From the NCBI RefSeq assembly GCF_905372745.1, contig NZ_CAJPQR010000009.1:1-64000 (forward strand): a stretch of 64,000 nt of DNA, given 5' to 3'. Below the pieces are notes generated by a model. That model ran no database searches, was not told where the DNA came from, and saw only the letters and a list, made by a program, of their open reading frames with translations. Made by a program: the position numbers and the translations under genes. Positions 1 to 8,167 of the stretch are shown here, one piece after another; the first letter of the stretch is position 1; each line of letters opens with the position of its first letter. Source of the DNA: an uncultured Campylobacter sp. (GTDB lineage Bacteria > Campylobacterota > Campylobacteria > Campylobacterales > Campylobacteraceae).

Positions 1-44
1 ATTATTGATTTTATAAATTTTGAGCTTTATAATCGCTTAGTTTC

Positions 45-800
45 TTATCTTTTAAATATCCGCTCATAGCCTAAAATTGCCGCTTCAAAGCGCGTTGCGG
101 CGACATATTTTAAGCTGTTTAGGCGAGCTAGAGGCGAGACTTTTGTCTGCGCTCTTTGCACCCGCTCGGCTTGGATATTCGAGCCCGATAGATCAGTTGG
201 ATGCGCGAAGATATCGCTAAAATACATCTTTAAGCCGTTTTGTAAAAGCAAAATCCGCCAAAAATCAGCCACGCAAAGCGCCTTTTTGTGCGTTTGCAAG
301 ATCTTTTCCGCCGCGCGCCTATCAAGCACGTAGGCCGCCGCTCTGTAAATCGTGCCGTAAGATCGCTTTGAGACTAGCCAAAAATCATCTTCTAGCTTTT
401 TACCAAAGGCGCTAAATCGCCCCTCCAGCCCGTCTTGCGCGCCGCAAATGAGAGCCGAACCCTCATCCATCTTTGCAGCCGTTTCAAACGCCTTTTTCAC
501 GCCATCCTCGTCTCCGATAACGTCGTCTTCTAAAATGAGAGCAAACCGGGCGTCGCTTTTTAAAAACTCCTCGTAAGCGCGCACGTGAGAGAGCGAGCAG
601 CCGACCTCGGACGGGCTTAACAGCCTGCCGTAGGCCTCGAGGCTAGCTAGCGCGTAGCCATAGTACTCCTTTGCGCTCATCGCTCTACCGTCGGTCGCTT
701 CGACGAGCTTAAATTTGTCATAATTTTTAAACCGCTCTTTTAACTTTTCACGCCGCACTACGTCGCTTTTTAGCGAAATAACGAATACTAAATTTTTCAT
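45..800 (-). CDS. Glycosyltransferase family 25 (LOS/polysaccharide)
   Basis: Probably transfers a sugar (galactose in characterised LOS relatives) onto a surface glycan at the inner face of the membrane. The 251 residues start with the GT25 signature around FVISLKSD and carry an acidic metal/nucleotide-binding patch ILEDDV near residue 90, followed by a conserved AAYVLDRRAA stretch near 155. Length fits the family. It is the last gene visible of a minus-strand polysaccharide operon and its start overlaps the flippase stop by 4 bp (ATGA), so translation is likely coupled. The acceptor and donor sugar cannot be read from sequence. Confidence 0.88.
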   Translation of the reverse strand: MKNLVFVISLKSDVVRREKLKERFKNYDKFKLVEATDGRAMSAKEYYGYALASLEAYGRLLSPSEVGCSLSHVRAYEEFLKSDARFALILEDDVIGDEDGVKKAFETAAKMDEGSALICGAQDGLEGRFSAFGKKLEDDFWLVSKRSYGTIYRAAAYVLDRRAAEKILQTHKKALCVADFWRILLLQNGLKMYFSDIFAHPTDLSGSNIQAERVQRAQTKVSPLARLNSLKYVAATRFEAAILGYERIFKR

Positions 801-2311
801 CTTTTAAACTTCGATTTGATTTTATTTATCACGATTAGTTGCTCTCTTTTATCAAATATCAAAAATAGGCTCGCGGCGTAACCGAGCGCAAGTAAAACCG
901 CCGAATACGCGGCAAATTCGCTCCAGCTTGAAATCTGCACGAAATTTCGCAGCCAAAAAAACAGCCCGCAAACAGCTACAAAAACGGCCAAATTTTTAAA
1001 ATAAACGCCATAAAAAGTGGTAAGCGGCAAGCTCAAATTTAAGGCGGCATTTATGAGGTCAAACCCCAAAATGCGCACCGAATAAAGCGCGGCGCCAACG
1101 GCCGTCATACCGTAAATACCGTAAGGCGTAAATTTAAGCACGGCAATCTGCGCCAAAATCGTGCCCGCGCCCAAAATCGTGTTTGCTATCGCTGGGCGTT
1201 TTAGTTTATTCGTCGCGCTGTCGAGATTAAAAAGCGAAAAAACGTAGCTGATAAATATAATCGGCACTAGAGTTATCATCGAGAGATTATAGATTAGATT
1301 TATCTCGTCCGCGCTTTTAAAAGGCAACCAAAGCGTGTAAAATTCGCGCCCGAAAGCCACGAAAATAGCCGCCGGTACGCTCATAACAAAAGCCGTAACT
1401 CGCATCGAAAATTTAGCCTCCGCAACAAGCGCGATCAAATTTGATTTGGAGTAGTGCTCGACGAATTTTGGCGCAAATATCGCGCTAAGCTGCGCCACGA
1501 AGCTCTCTAAAATGATCGGAGCCGCCTTTGAAACGGCTAAAATTCCCGTCGCGTTGCCGCTTAAAAAGATGTTGCAGATAAACAGATCCATACCGCTCAT
1601 AAGCACGCGGTTTAGGGCGTTAAAGCTATTATAGACGCCAGATTTCAAAAGCTCTTTTATCCGCGCAAAGTCAAATTCGCGTGGGTTAAATTTAAGCTCC
1701 GGAGTAATGCGGCGCGAAACCCAAACGCTCGTAAAAAAAACAAATAGCGACGCGACTAGAGCGGAGATCGCGATATAGGCGATCATCGGCCTGAAAAAAT
1801 AAAAAAGCGCCACGATGAGAGCGGCCAAAATGGCGCTAGATGCCGCGTTGCGAACGGAGATGATGTAGAGCTTGTTTTTGATAAACATCGAGACGCTGAT
1901 GACGCCGTTAAAAAGCCCGACGCAAAAATTTATAAAATAAAACGCGAAAGTAAGCCGTACGTCGCCTAACAGCGCACCGCTCACGTTTAGCACGCTTTGT
2001 AAATTTAAGATAAAAATGCCAGCGCCCAGCAAAATAAGAACGCAAAAAAAGATATTTACGACTAGAACCGACGAGTAGTAGGCGTTAGCCGCGCGCGTGC
2101 CCCCTCTGTGCCACTCGTACGCGACGAAGCGGCCGCTAACCGAGTTTATCGCAGCGGTTACGACCAAAGCGTAGGCCACGATAGCGTTAGACAGCCCGAC
2201 AAAGCCGTAGGCTTCGTTGCCTAGGCTCTTTAGGATGTAGGGCGTGAGGAAAAAATTTATCCCCATCGAGACGATAAAAACGACGATGGAGCTGATCAAA
2301 TTTACGAGCAT
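797..2311 (-). CDS. Oligosaccharide flippase (Wzx-like, MATE/MVF type)
   Basis: Membrane protein of 504 residues with about a dozen hydrophobic segments spread over its length, typical of polysaccharide exporters that flip lipid-linked oligosaccharides across the inner membrane. N-terminal motif around FFLTPYILKSLGNEAYGFVGL is characteristic of the Wzx/RfbX branch. Start codon abuts the stop of the upstream sugar-dehydrogenase gene (TAATG) and its end overlaps the GT25 gene, placing it in one transcription unit with sugar-nucleotide synthesis and transfer. The glycan it moves probably contains uronic acids, inferred from the neighbouring dehydrogenases. Confidence 0.88.
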   Translation of the reverse strand: MLVNLISSIVVFIVSMGINFFLTPYILKSLGNEAYGFVGLSNAIVAYALVVTAAINSVSGRFVAYEWHRGGTRAANAYYSSVLVVNIFFCVLILLGAGIFILNLQSVLNVSGALLGDVRLTFAFYFINFCVGLFNGVISVSMFIKNKLYIISVRNAASSAILAALIVALFYFFRPMIAYIAISALVASLFVFFTSVWVSRRITPELKFNPREFDFARIKELLKSGVYNSFNALNRVLMSGMDLFICNIFLSGNATGILAVSKAAPIILESFVAQLSAIFAPKFVEHYSKSNLIALVAEAKFSMRVTAFVMSVPAAIFVAFGREFYTLWLPFKSADEINLIYNLSMITLVPIIFISYVFSLFNLDSATNKLKRPAIANTILGAGTILAQIAVLKFTPYGIYGMTAVGAALYSVRILGFDLINAALNLSLPLTTFYGVYFKNLAVFVAVCGLFFWLRNFVQISSWSEFAAYSAVLLALGYAASLFLIFDKREQLIVINKIKSKFKR

Positions 2312-3543
2312 TACAGCCTTGCGTCGGCGTTTTCGTAAACGTTTTTGATATCGTAAACGAGAGCTTTGCTAAATTTTAACCCTTTAAATTTATCGTGAGC
2401 GACGGCGATCACTACGCAGTCGTAGTCCGCCTCGTCAAAGCTTTTTAGAGGCGTCAAGCCGTATTCGCGCTTCACCTCGGTTTCGTCCGCCCACGGATCG
2501 TAGACGTCCACGCGACAACCAAAATCCCTAAGCTCCTCGATCACGTCTATCACGCGCGAGTTGCGGATGTCGGGGCAGTTTTCCTTAAACGTAAGCCCAA
2601 GCACCAAAACGCGAGCCGAATTTATCAAAACGCCCCTTTTTATCATTAGTTTTACGACCTGATCGGCGGCGTATTTGCCCATATTATCGTTTATACGGCG
2701 ACCTGCTAGGATCATTTCCGGATGAAAGCCAAGCTCCTGCGCCTTGTGCGTGAGGTAATAAGGATCCACGCCGATGCAGTGGCCGCCCACTAGTCCCGGG
2801 CGGAAATTTAAGAAATTCCACTTCGTGCCCGCCGCCTGCAAAACAGCGTTCGTGTCGATGTTCATCTTGTTAAATATCATCGCAAGCTCGTTCATAAAGG
2901 CGATGTTTATATCGCGCTGCGTGTTTTCGATGACCTTTGCGGCCTCGGCGACCTTGATAGTAGGCGCTTTGTGCGTGCCGGCCGTTATGATCGAGCGGTA
3001 GACCTCATCGACCTTGTCGGCGATTTCCGGCGTCGAGCCGCTAGTGATTTTTTTGATTTTAGTTACGGTGTGCTCTTTGTCGCCCGGATTTATGCGCTCA
3101 GGCGAGTATCCGCAGAAAAAGTCCTCGTTAAATTTAAGCCCGCTTTGCTCAAGCAGCGGCACGCAGATCTCCTCCGTAACGCCCGGATACACGGTGCTTT
3201 CATACACGACGATATCTCCCTTTTTTAGCACCTTTGCGACGCTTTGCGTGGCTTTTACGACGGGCGTCAAATCAGGGCGCTTGTTTTTGTCTATCGGCGT
3301 CGGGACGGTAACGATAAAGAAATTACAATCCTTTATATCGTCCAAATTTAGGCTAAATTTCATACCGTTTTCTATCGCTTTTTTCATCTGCTCGCCGCTA
3401 AGCTCTAGCGTGCGGTCAAACCCGCTTTTAAGCTCCTCGATGCGGGCAGCGTTTACGTCAAAGCCCGTGACTTCGTATTTCTCGCTAAACGCCGCCGCCA
3501 AAGGCAGCCCGACGTATCCTAGTCCGATAACGGCTATTTTCAT
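2311..3543 (-). CDS. UDP-N-acetylhexosamine 6-dehydrogenase (TviB/WbpO type)
   Basis: NAD-dependent oxidation of a UDP-HexNAc to the uronic acid for a surface polysaccharide. The 410 residues open with a Rossmann motif GLGYVGLPLA (7-16), have the central helix region, and the catalytic cysteine at about C256 in GGHCIGVDPYYL, then the C-terminal domain with FKENCPDIRNS. It resembles the Vi-antigen TviB and WbpO branch more than Ugd, which is present separately three genes upstream in the same operon. With GalE (often bifunctional on UDP-GlcNAc in Campylobacter) it could give UDP-GalNAcA; exact substrate is inference. Its start overlaps the stop of the ecotin-like gene by 4 bp. Confidence 0.85.
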   Translation of the reverse strand: MKIAVIGLGYVGLPLAAAFSEKYEVTGFDVNAARIEELKSGFDRTLELSGEQMKKAIENGMKFSLNLDDIKDCNFFIVTVPTPIDKNKRPDLTPVVKATQSVAKVLKKGDIVVYESTVYPGVTEEICVPLLEQSGLKFNEDFFCGYSPERINPGDKEHTVTKIKKITSGSTPEIADKVDEVYRSIITAGTHKAPTIKVAEAAKVIENTQRDINIAFMNELAMIFNKMNIDTNAVLQAAGTKWNFLNFRPGLVGGHCIGVDPYYLTHKAQELGFHPEMILAGRRINDNMGKYAADQVVKLMIKRGVLINSARVLVLGLTFKENCPDIRNSRVIDVIEELRDFGCRVDVYDPWADETEVKREYGLTPLKSFDEADYDCVVIAVAHDKFKGLKFSKALVYDIKNVYENADARL

Positions 3544-3983
3544 TTATTTTTCCTTTTTAATTTTTTTGGTTCTATCGTTTTTACGCGTTCATACACTCTT
3601 ATTTCCGCGCCTACGCCTTGCGGAGTTATGATTTTAATAGGGCTAACGCCAGGTAAAATTTGAGTGAACTCATAATAAACCCGCCTATTTTTCTTTCCGT
3701 CCTTGCAGAGCATCATCGTTTGCGCTAGCTCGTCACCGCCGCTAAATTCGTAATAAATCCCGCGCGCGTCCTCTTTTTCCTCGAGCTTTCCGCCGAGCAA
3801 AAAGGCGAAGTTGCAGTCGATTTGCATCTCTTTAAAAAACGCGACTTCGTATTTAAAATAATCAGGCGGCATCTTTGAGATAGGTAGCTCAAAAATATTT
3901 TCCTCGGTTTTTGCCGCATTTTCGCCAGCCAAAAGCGCAAATGGCAGCGCGCAAGCCGCGATAAAAAGTAAAATTTTCCTCAT
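3540..3983 (-). CDS. eco: Ecotin-family periplasmic serine-protease inhibitor
   Basis: 147 residues with an N-terminal signal peptide (hydrophobic core to about residue 19, ALLAG cleavage region). The mature part matches the ecotin pattern: IDCN around C57, LGGKLE (63-68), YYEF, then QTMMLCKDGKK with C93, and a C-terminal ITPQGV...IRVYE block. C57-C93 corresponds to the single ecotin disulfide, and M90-M91 to the P1-P1' reactive site of the E. coli protein. Known ecotins block trypsin-fold proteases in the periplasm, including neutrophil elastase. It is wedged between two sugar-dehydrogenase genes with 4 bp overlaps on both sides, an unexpected setting. The family call is from residue pattern, not a database search. 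Confidence 0.82.
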   Translation of the reverse strand: MRKILLFIAACALPFALLAGENAAKTEENIFELPISKMPPDYFKYEVAFFKEMQIDCNFAFLLGGKLEEKEDARGIYYEFSGGDELAQTMMLCKDGKKNRRVYYEFTQILPGVSPIKIITPQGVGAEIRVYERVKTIEPKKLKRKNK

Positions 3984-5302
3984 GATTTCACTCCTATTTG
4001 GAAATACTTAAAGCCCAAATTTGCCAGATTTCTCGCGTCGTATTGATTGCGTCCGTCAAAGATCACGGCGTTTTTTAGCCGTTGTTTCATCTCTATAAAA
4101 TCAGGCGACCTAAACTCGCTCCACTCGGTAACAAGCGCGAGCGCGTCGGCGCCGTTTAGCGCGTCGTATTTGTTTGGGGCGAATTTTAAATTTGAGTTAG
4201 GTAGATATTTTTTAGCTTCGTTTGCGGCTTTTGGATCGTAGGCGACGACGTTTGCGCCCGCGTTTTCTAGCGCCTTTATAAGCACTAGCGAGCTAGCTTC
4301 GCGCATATCGTCAGTGTTTGGTTTAAACGCTAACCCCCAAATCGCCACCGTTTTGCCGCTCAAATTTCCGCCGAAAAATGCTGAAATTTTTTCAAAAAGT
4401 ACCGTTTTTTGCGCCGCATTTCTGGCCTCCACCGCGCTTAAAACCTGCGGTTCAAAGCCGTTTTGTCTGGCGGTGTAGATGAGCGCCTCGACATCCTTTG
4501 GAAAGCAGCTACCGCCGTATCCGCAGCCAGGATATATAAAGCTATAGCCGATGCGAGAGTCGCTGCCGATGCCTTTTCGCACCAAATTTACGTCCGCTCC
4601 CACGCGCTCGCAGATACCTGCGATCTCGTTTATGAAGCTGATTTTAGTCGCTAGCATCGCATTTGCGGCGTATTTGGTCATCTCGGCCGATTTCACGTCC
4701 ATAGCGATAAATCTATCGTGATTTTTCATAAACGGCGCGTAAAGCTCGCGCATGACGTTTTGACCCCACTCGCTGCTAGCGCCCACTACGACGCGATCGG
4801 GCTTTAAAAAGTCCTCGACCGCCGCGCCCTCTTTTAAAAACTCGGGGTTTGAGACAACCTCAAATTTGACGTCCATATTTCTCTTTTTTAGCTCGCCTGC
4901 GATCACTTCGGTTACCTTTTCCGCAGTGCCTACTGGGACGGTTGATTTATCCACGACGATTAGCGGCGAGGTTAAATTTTGCCCGATGCTTTTTGCGACT
5001 TCTAGCACGTAACGTAGATCAGCCTGCCCGTCCGCGCCCATAGGCGTGCCCACTGCGATAAATAGCACGCTAGCGTGTGCTAAGGCCTCTTTTATATCGA
5101 CGCTAAATTTGAGCGCGCCGTTTGCCCTGCACTCGGCCACGATCTCGCCAAGACCCGGCTCATAAATCGGTATGATGCCGTTATTTAGCGCGTTTATCTT
5201 GGCTTCGTCCACGTCCACGCATATGACGTCGTTGCCCATTTTAGCTAGGCACGCGCCGCTAACTAGCCCCACGTAGCCAGTGCCTACGACTGCGATCCTC
5301 AC
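3980..5302 (-). CDS. ugd: UDP-glucose 6-dehydrogenase
   Basis: Oxidises UDP-glucose to UDP-glucuronate with two NAD+. 440 residues, normal length. N-terminal Rossmann motif GTGYVGLVSGACLA (7-20), the family stretch NPEFLKEGAAVEDF (about 152-165), and the catalytic cysteine C266 in GYGGSCFPKD. Together with the UDP-glucuronate 4-epimerase encoded near 8.2-9.2 kb it can supply UDP-galacturonate. Overlaps galE upstream and the ecotin-like gene downstream by 4 bp each, so all are probably translated from one message. Confidence 0.93.
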   Translation of the reverse strand: MRIAVVGTGYVGLVSGACLAKMGNDVICVDVDEAKINALNNGIIPIYEPGLGEIVAECRANGALKFSVDIKEALAHASVLFIAVGTPMGADGQADLRYVLEVAKSIGQNLTSPLIVVDKSTVPVGTAEKVTEVIAGELKKRNMDVKFEVVSNPEFLKEGAAVEDFLKPDRVVVGASSEWGQNVMRELYAPFMKNHDRFIAMDVKSAEMTKYAANAMLATKISFINEIAGICERVGADVNLVRKGIGSDSRIGYSFIYPGCGYGGSCFPKDVEALIYTARQNGFEPQVLSAVEARNAAQKTVLFEKISAFFGGNLSGKTVAIWGLAFKPNTDDMREASSLVLIKALENAGANVVAYDPKAANEAKKYLPNSNLKFAPNKYDALNGADALALVTEWSEFRSPDFIEMKQRLKNAVIFDGRNQYDARNLANLGFKYFQIGVKS

Positions 5303-6285
5303 AGCCTTTTCTCCCAGTCAAGCGCGGTTTTTATGATGAGCGATAAATCCTCTCTTTTAGGCTGCCAGTTAGTTAAATTTCTTATCTTTTCAGGCTTTGC
5401 GATGAGGCACGCTGGATCGCCCTGCCTGCGAGGCGAGTTAATAACCTTAAAATCAACCCCGCTTACTTTTTTAGCCGTTTCTATAACCTCTTTTACGCTA
5501 AAGCCGCGGCCGTAGCCGACGTTAAAGATTTCGCTTTTTTCGTGCTCGCTTAGATACTCTAGAGCGCTTAGATGCGCGTCGGCTAGGTCGCTCACGTGGA
5601 TGTAATCTCTCACGCAGGTGCCGTCTGCGGTTGGATAGTCGCTGCCGAAAATTCCCATACTCTCGCGCTTGCCCAGAGCCGTCTGCGTCGCGACTTTGAT
5701 TAGATGCGTGGCGTTTGGATAGTTTTGCCCGATGAGCCTCTCTTCGTCGGCGCCCGCGACGTTAAAGTAGCGCAAAATCGCAAATTTGAAATTTTCATTT
5801 GAGGCGGCGTAGTCTTTGATGATCCACTCGCTCATTAGCTTGCTTCGGCCGTACGGATTTATCGGATTTGCCGCGGTTTGCTCATCGACCTCGCCGATTT
5901 CTGGCTCGCCGTAAACCGCCGCGGTAGAGCTAAATATAAATTTATTTACGCCGTACTCTTTGCAATAGGTTAAAATTTTAGCTACGTTTGCGGTGTTGTT
6001 TAGGTAGTATTTTAGCGGATCTTGAGTGCTTTCAAAAACCTCGATAAATGCGGCAAAATGGATAATCGCGTCAAATTTGCCCTCCGCAAAAATCCCGCTT
6101 AAATCATCTTCCAAATTTGCCTTTACGAACTTAAATTTACCGATTTTCTCAAGCGCGTCAAGCGCCTTTGTAGTGCCTTTGCAGAGATTATCCACGACCG
6201 TTATCTCGTGTCCGCCTTGCTTTAAAAGCGCCTTTAGCACGTGAGAGCCGATGTAGCCCGCTCCGCCTGTTATTAAAATTTTCAT
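5299..6285 (-). CDS. galE: UDP-glucose 4-epimerase
   Basis: Short-chain dehydrogenase fold epimerase of 328 residues that interconverts UDP-glucose and UDP-galactose; Campylobacter relatives often also act on UDP-GlcNAc (Gne). GGAGYIGSHV (7-16) binds NAD, and the catalytic pair lies in NPYGRSKLMSE (Y and K spaced YxxxK). The C-terminal RRQGDPA motif is typical of GalE. It is the first gene of the minus-strand polysaccharide operon; the start is preceded by a short AT-rich leader at 6286-6362. Confidence 0.93.
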   Translation of the reverse strand: MKILITGGAGYIGSHVLKALLKQGGHEITVVDNLCKGTTKALDALEKIGKFKFVKANLEDDLSGIFAEGKFDAIIHFAAFIEVFESTQDPLKYYLNNTANVAKILTYCKEYGVNKFIFSSTAAVYGEPEIGEVDEQTAANPINPYGRSKLMSEWIIKDYAASNENFKFAILRYFNVAGADEERLIGQNYPNATHLIKVATQTALGKRESMGIFGSDYPTADGTCVRDYIHVSDLADAHLSALEYLSEHEKSEIFNVGYGRGFSVKEVIETAKKVSGVDFKVINSPRRQGDPACLIAKPEKIRNLTNWQPKREDLSLIIKTALDWEKRL

Positions 6286-6362
6286 TGTTTGCCTTTTTGC
6301 TTTTTAGTTTGTGGAATTATATCAAAACAAATAACTGGAGGGGCTTAAAATAAAACTACAAT

Positions 6363-6569
6363 TTAGTATTCACAATAATTATTTCCAAAAAATACGGTAT
6401 ATATTTTATTGTCGCTACCGCGGTAATATCCAACATAGCCCATTTGATAACCAACTTGTTCATAGTTGCAGTCTAAAAGCGTTGCATACATTCCATTAAT
6501 TTGATAAGCATAAACGCTACTTTCAAATCCCAAAAACACCAATAATGGCACTAAAACTTTTTTCATCAT
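6363..6569 (-). CDS. Small secreted Tyr/Gly-rich peptide, function unknown
   Basis: 68 residues with a clear signal peptide (KK, hydrophobic LVPLLVFLGF, cleavage likely after SSVYA). The mature part of about 49 residues is rich in tyrosine and glycine and has two cysteines (LLDCNY and the C-terminal NYCEY), which could form a disulfide. A good ribosome site (GGAG-type, reading the minus strand) precedes the start. It is divergent from an XRE regulator gene 62 bp away, so the regulator may control it. I do not recognise the family. Confidence 0.6.
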   Translation of the reverse strand: MMKKVLVPLLVFLGFESSVYAYQINGMYATLLDCNYEQVGYQMGYVGYYRGSDNKIYTVFFGNNYCEY

Positions 6570-6631
6570 CCGCTCCTTAAAAAAATTACTGCTATAGGAA
6601 TAATCGCCATAGCAAGTTGATAAAGAATTAT

Positions 6632-6952
6632 ATGATAAATAAACTTATAGAAAACTTTTCTATAGGAATGGGCGTGTTAAATTTACCTGAGATAACGACA
6701 GAAGAGGAAAACGAGCAGTTTTTTGATACCGTAGCTTCAAATGTAAAAAGGATGCGGCAAGAGAAAAATCTAAGCCAGCTCGAAACGGCTCTAAGTATAG
6801 GCCAGGCCTCGGGCGGATTTTACGCAAATATGGAAAACAACGCACACGGCAAGCACTTTAATCTACTTCACCTTTTTAAGCTTTCAAAACTTTTTAACTG
6901 CGATATAAATGAATTTTTTAAGGAAATTTCCAAGCAAGACGGTGGCATGTAG
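6632..6952 (+). CDS. XRE-family HTH transcriptional regulator
   Basis: About 106 residues from the ATG at 6632 (a TTG 15 bp upstream is possible but less likely). The helix-turn-helix lies in VASNVKRMRQEKNLSQLETALSIGQ..., with the LSQ helix typical of Cro/C1 repressors, and ends in CDINEFF like many XRE proteins. The N-terminal 30 residues are an extra arm. Divergent from the small secreted-peptide gene, with which it shares an intergenic operator region. Could equally control unlinked genes. Confidence 0.75.
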   Translation: MINKLIENFSIGMGVLNLPEITTEEENEQFFDTVASNVKRMRQEKNLSQLETALSIGQASGGFYANMENNAHGKHFNLLHLFKLSKLFNCDINEFFKEISKQDGGM

Positions 6953-7258
6953 AGTTAGATTAGGCATTAAATTTAATTTGAAATGAGCATCAAGAATAGC
7001 AAATCCAAATGTAAATTTTTAATGAAACGATGTTTGTATCTTTTAAACTAGCAGAGCGCAAATCAAGGCGATAAAAGAAGCCAAATTTAACCAAAAGACC
7101 GTCAGAATTCTTAAAATTTGAGTCCAAGCAAGCATCAAAGCGGCAAATTTGTCCGAAAGCGCTTCGTAAATTTAGCCGCCCTATCACACGCTTAGCGTAA
7201 ATTTACGGCACCCTTCTCAAAGCAAACAAGCGGACAAATTTGCCCAAAACAGCTAAAT
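6953..7258. other. Gene-free gap with an AAATTT-centred inverted repeat
   Basis: No credible gene. AAATTT occurs about eight times in roughly 300 bp. A perfect 14 bp inverted repeat, each arm centred on CAAATTTG, lies at 7142-7155 and 7231-7244. The arrangement, between the convergent ends of the XRE gene and the ligase gene, would suit a weak bidirectional terminator or a paired uptake-like motif. Confidence 0.6.
7142..7244. repeat. Perfect 14 bp inverted repeat (GGCAAATTTGTCCG arms)
   Basis: The arm at 7142-7155 and its exact reverse complement at 7231-7244 are separated by 75 bp. Both arms contain the genome-abundant AAATTT word. Confidence 0.75.
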
Positions 7259-8167
7259 TTAATCCTCTCTAACCCGCAAAAATACCGGAAATCTCGGCAC
7301 TCCTTTCGCGGTTAAATTTTGATATTTATAGGTTAGTATAGAGCCGATTTTAGGCGGGTTTGCGCGGTTACGATCGCTAAAGCCCGAGCCTACCTTAAAT
7401 TTGACTCCGTGCGGGATCTGCTTGTCTTGGGTTGAGCCGGCCGCGCCGAGCGATTTGCATGTTACCGAGCCCATGAGTCCCGCATACTTACCCGTGCCCG
7501 CATTTATCGCCGTTACTTCGCACTCGGCGTCTTTAAATTTTTTATATTTCAGCGCATTTTTGCTTCGTTTTCGCTCGTAGGGCACGTTTGGCTCGCGCAC
7601 GACCGCACCCTCTCCGCCATTTGCGATGACAGCCTCCGCAAACGCCTCAAATTCGGCGTTATCTTTTACTTTTACTTGTTTGATTATCTTTAAATTTTGC
7701 CCTGCCTGCGGATTTTTTAGGATAAATTTTTCAAGCTCGCTAAGGCGCCCTAAAAGCCCGCCGCTAGCCTCAGGCACGTCAAAAACGTGAAATTTGATCT
7801 CGCTCCACGCCGTAACATTTGGCGTTTTATCCATCACGGTTGATTGGATTTTTTCAAATTCGCCCCGAGCCGTATAGAGCTCGCCGTCAAGTGCAAACGG
7901 CGGAAAATGCGTGCTCCAGCCCTCAGGCGCGGCTAGAATTTTGCCGTTGCGCGAGAGCAAATTTCGCCCGTCCCAGTAGGCGCGCACGCCGTCTAGTTTC
8001 TCGCTAACCAGCCAGCCGCCGACGTTTTGGCCTTTGTATTCGCTAAGTTTTAAAAGCTCAAATTTAGCCTTTTTAGCGGTATCTACACCCGCGTCGCTTA
8101 TGTTTTTGCTCTGCGCCGCCAAAGCAAAATTTAAAAAGGCGGCGATCAAGAGCGCGAAAAATCTCAA
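7259..8167 (-). CDS. Exported ATP-dependent DNA ligase (LigE type)
   Basis: 302 residues with a signal peptide (MRFFALLIAAFLNFALAA). The adenylation motif KLDGVRAYW places the nucleotide-accepting lysine at about K57; further ligase motifs are FALDGELY, EGAVVREP and LKYKKFKDAE, followed by a C-terminal OB-fold region. The minimal two-domain size plus export signal fits the LigE group of gram-negative bacteria, proposed to act on extracellular or incoming DNA in the periplasm. It overlaps the epimerase gene upstream by 4 bp, which is odd company for a ligase. Confidence 0.88.
   Translation of the reverse strand: MRFFALLIAAFLNFALAAQSKNISDAGVDTAKKAKFELLKLSEYKGQNVGGWLVSEKLDGVRAYWDGRNLLSRNGKILAAPEGWSTHFPPFALDGELYTARGEFEKIQSTVMDKTPNVTAWSEIKFHVFDVPEASGGLLGRLSELEKFILKNPQAGQNLKIIKQVKVKDNAEFEAFAEAVIANGGEGAVVREPNVPYERKRSKNALKYKKFKDAECEVTAINAGTGKYAGLMGSVTCKSLGAAGSTQDKQIPHGVKFKVGSGFSDRNRANPPKIGSILTYKYQNLTAKGVPRFPVFLRVRED

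Noticed and set aside
6990..7187. 65-residue minus-strand frame
   Set aside because: No ribosome site, overlaps the AAATTT-rich gap and shows no domain features.
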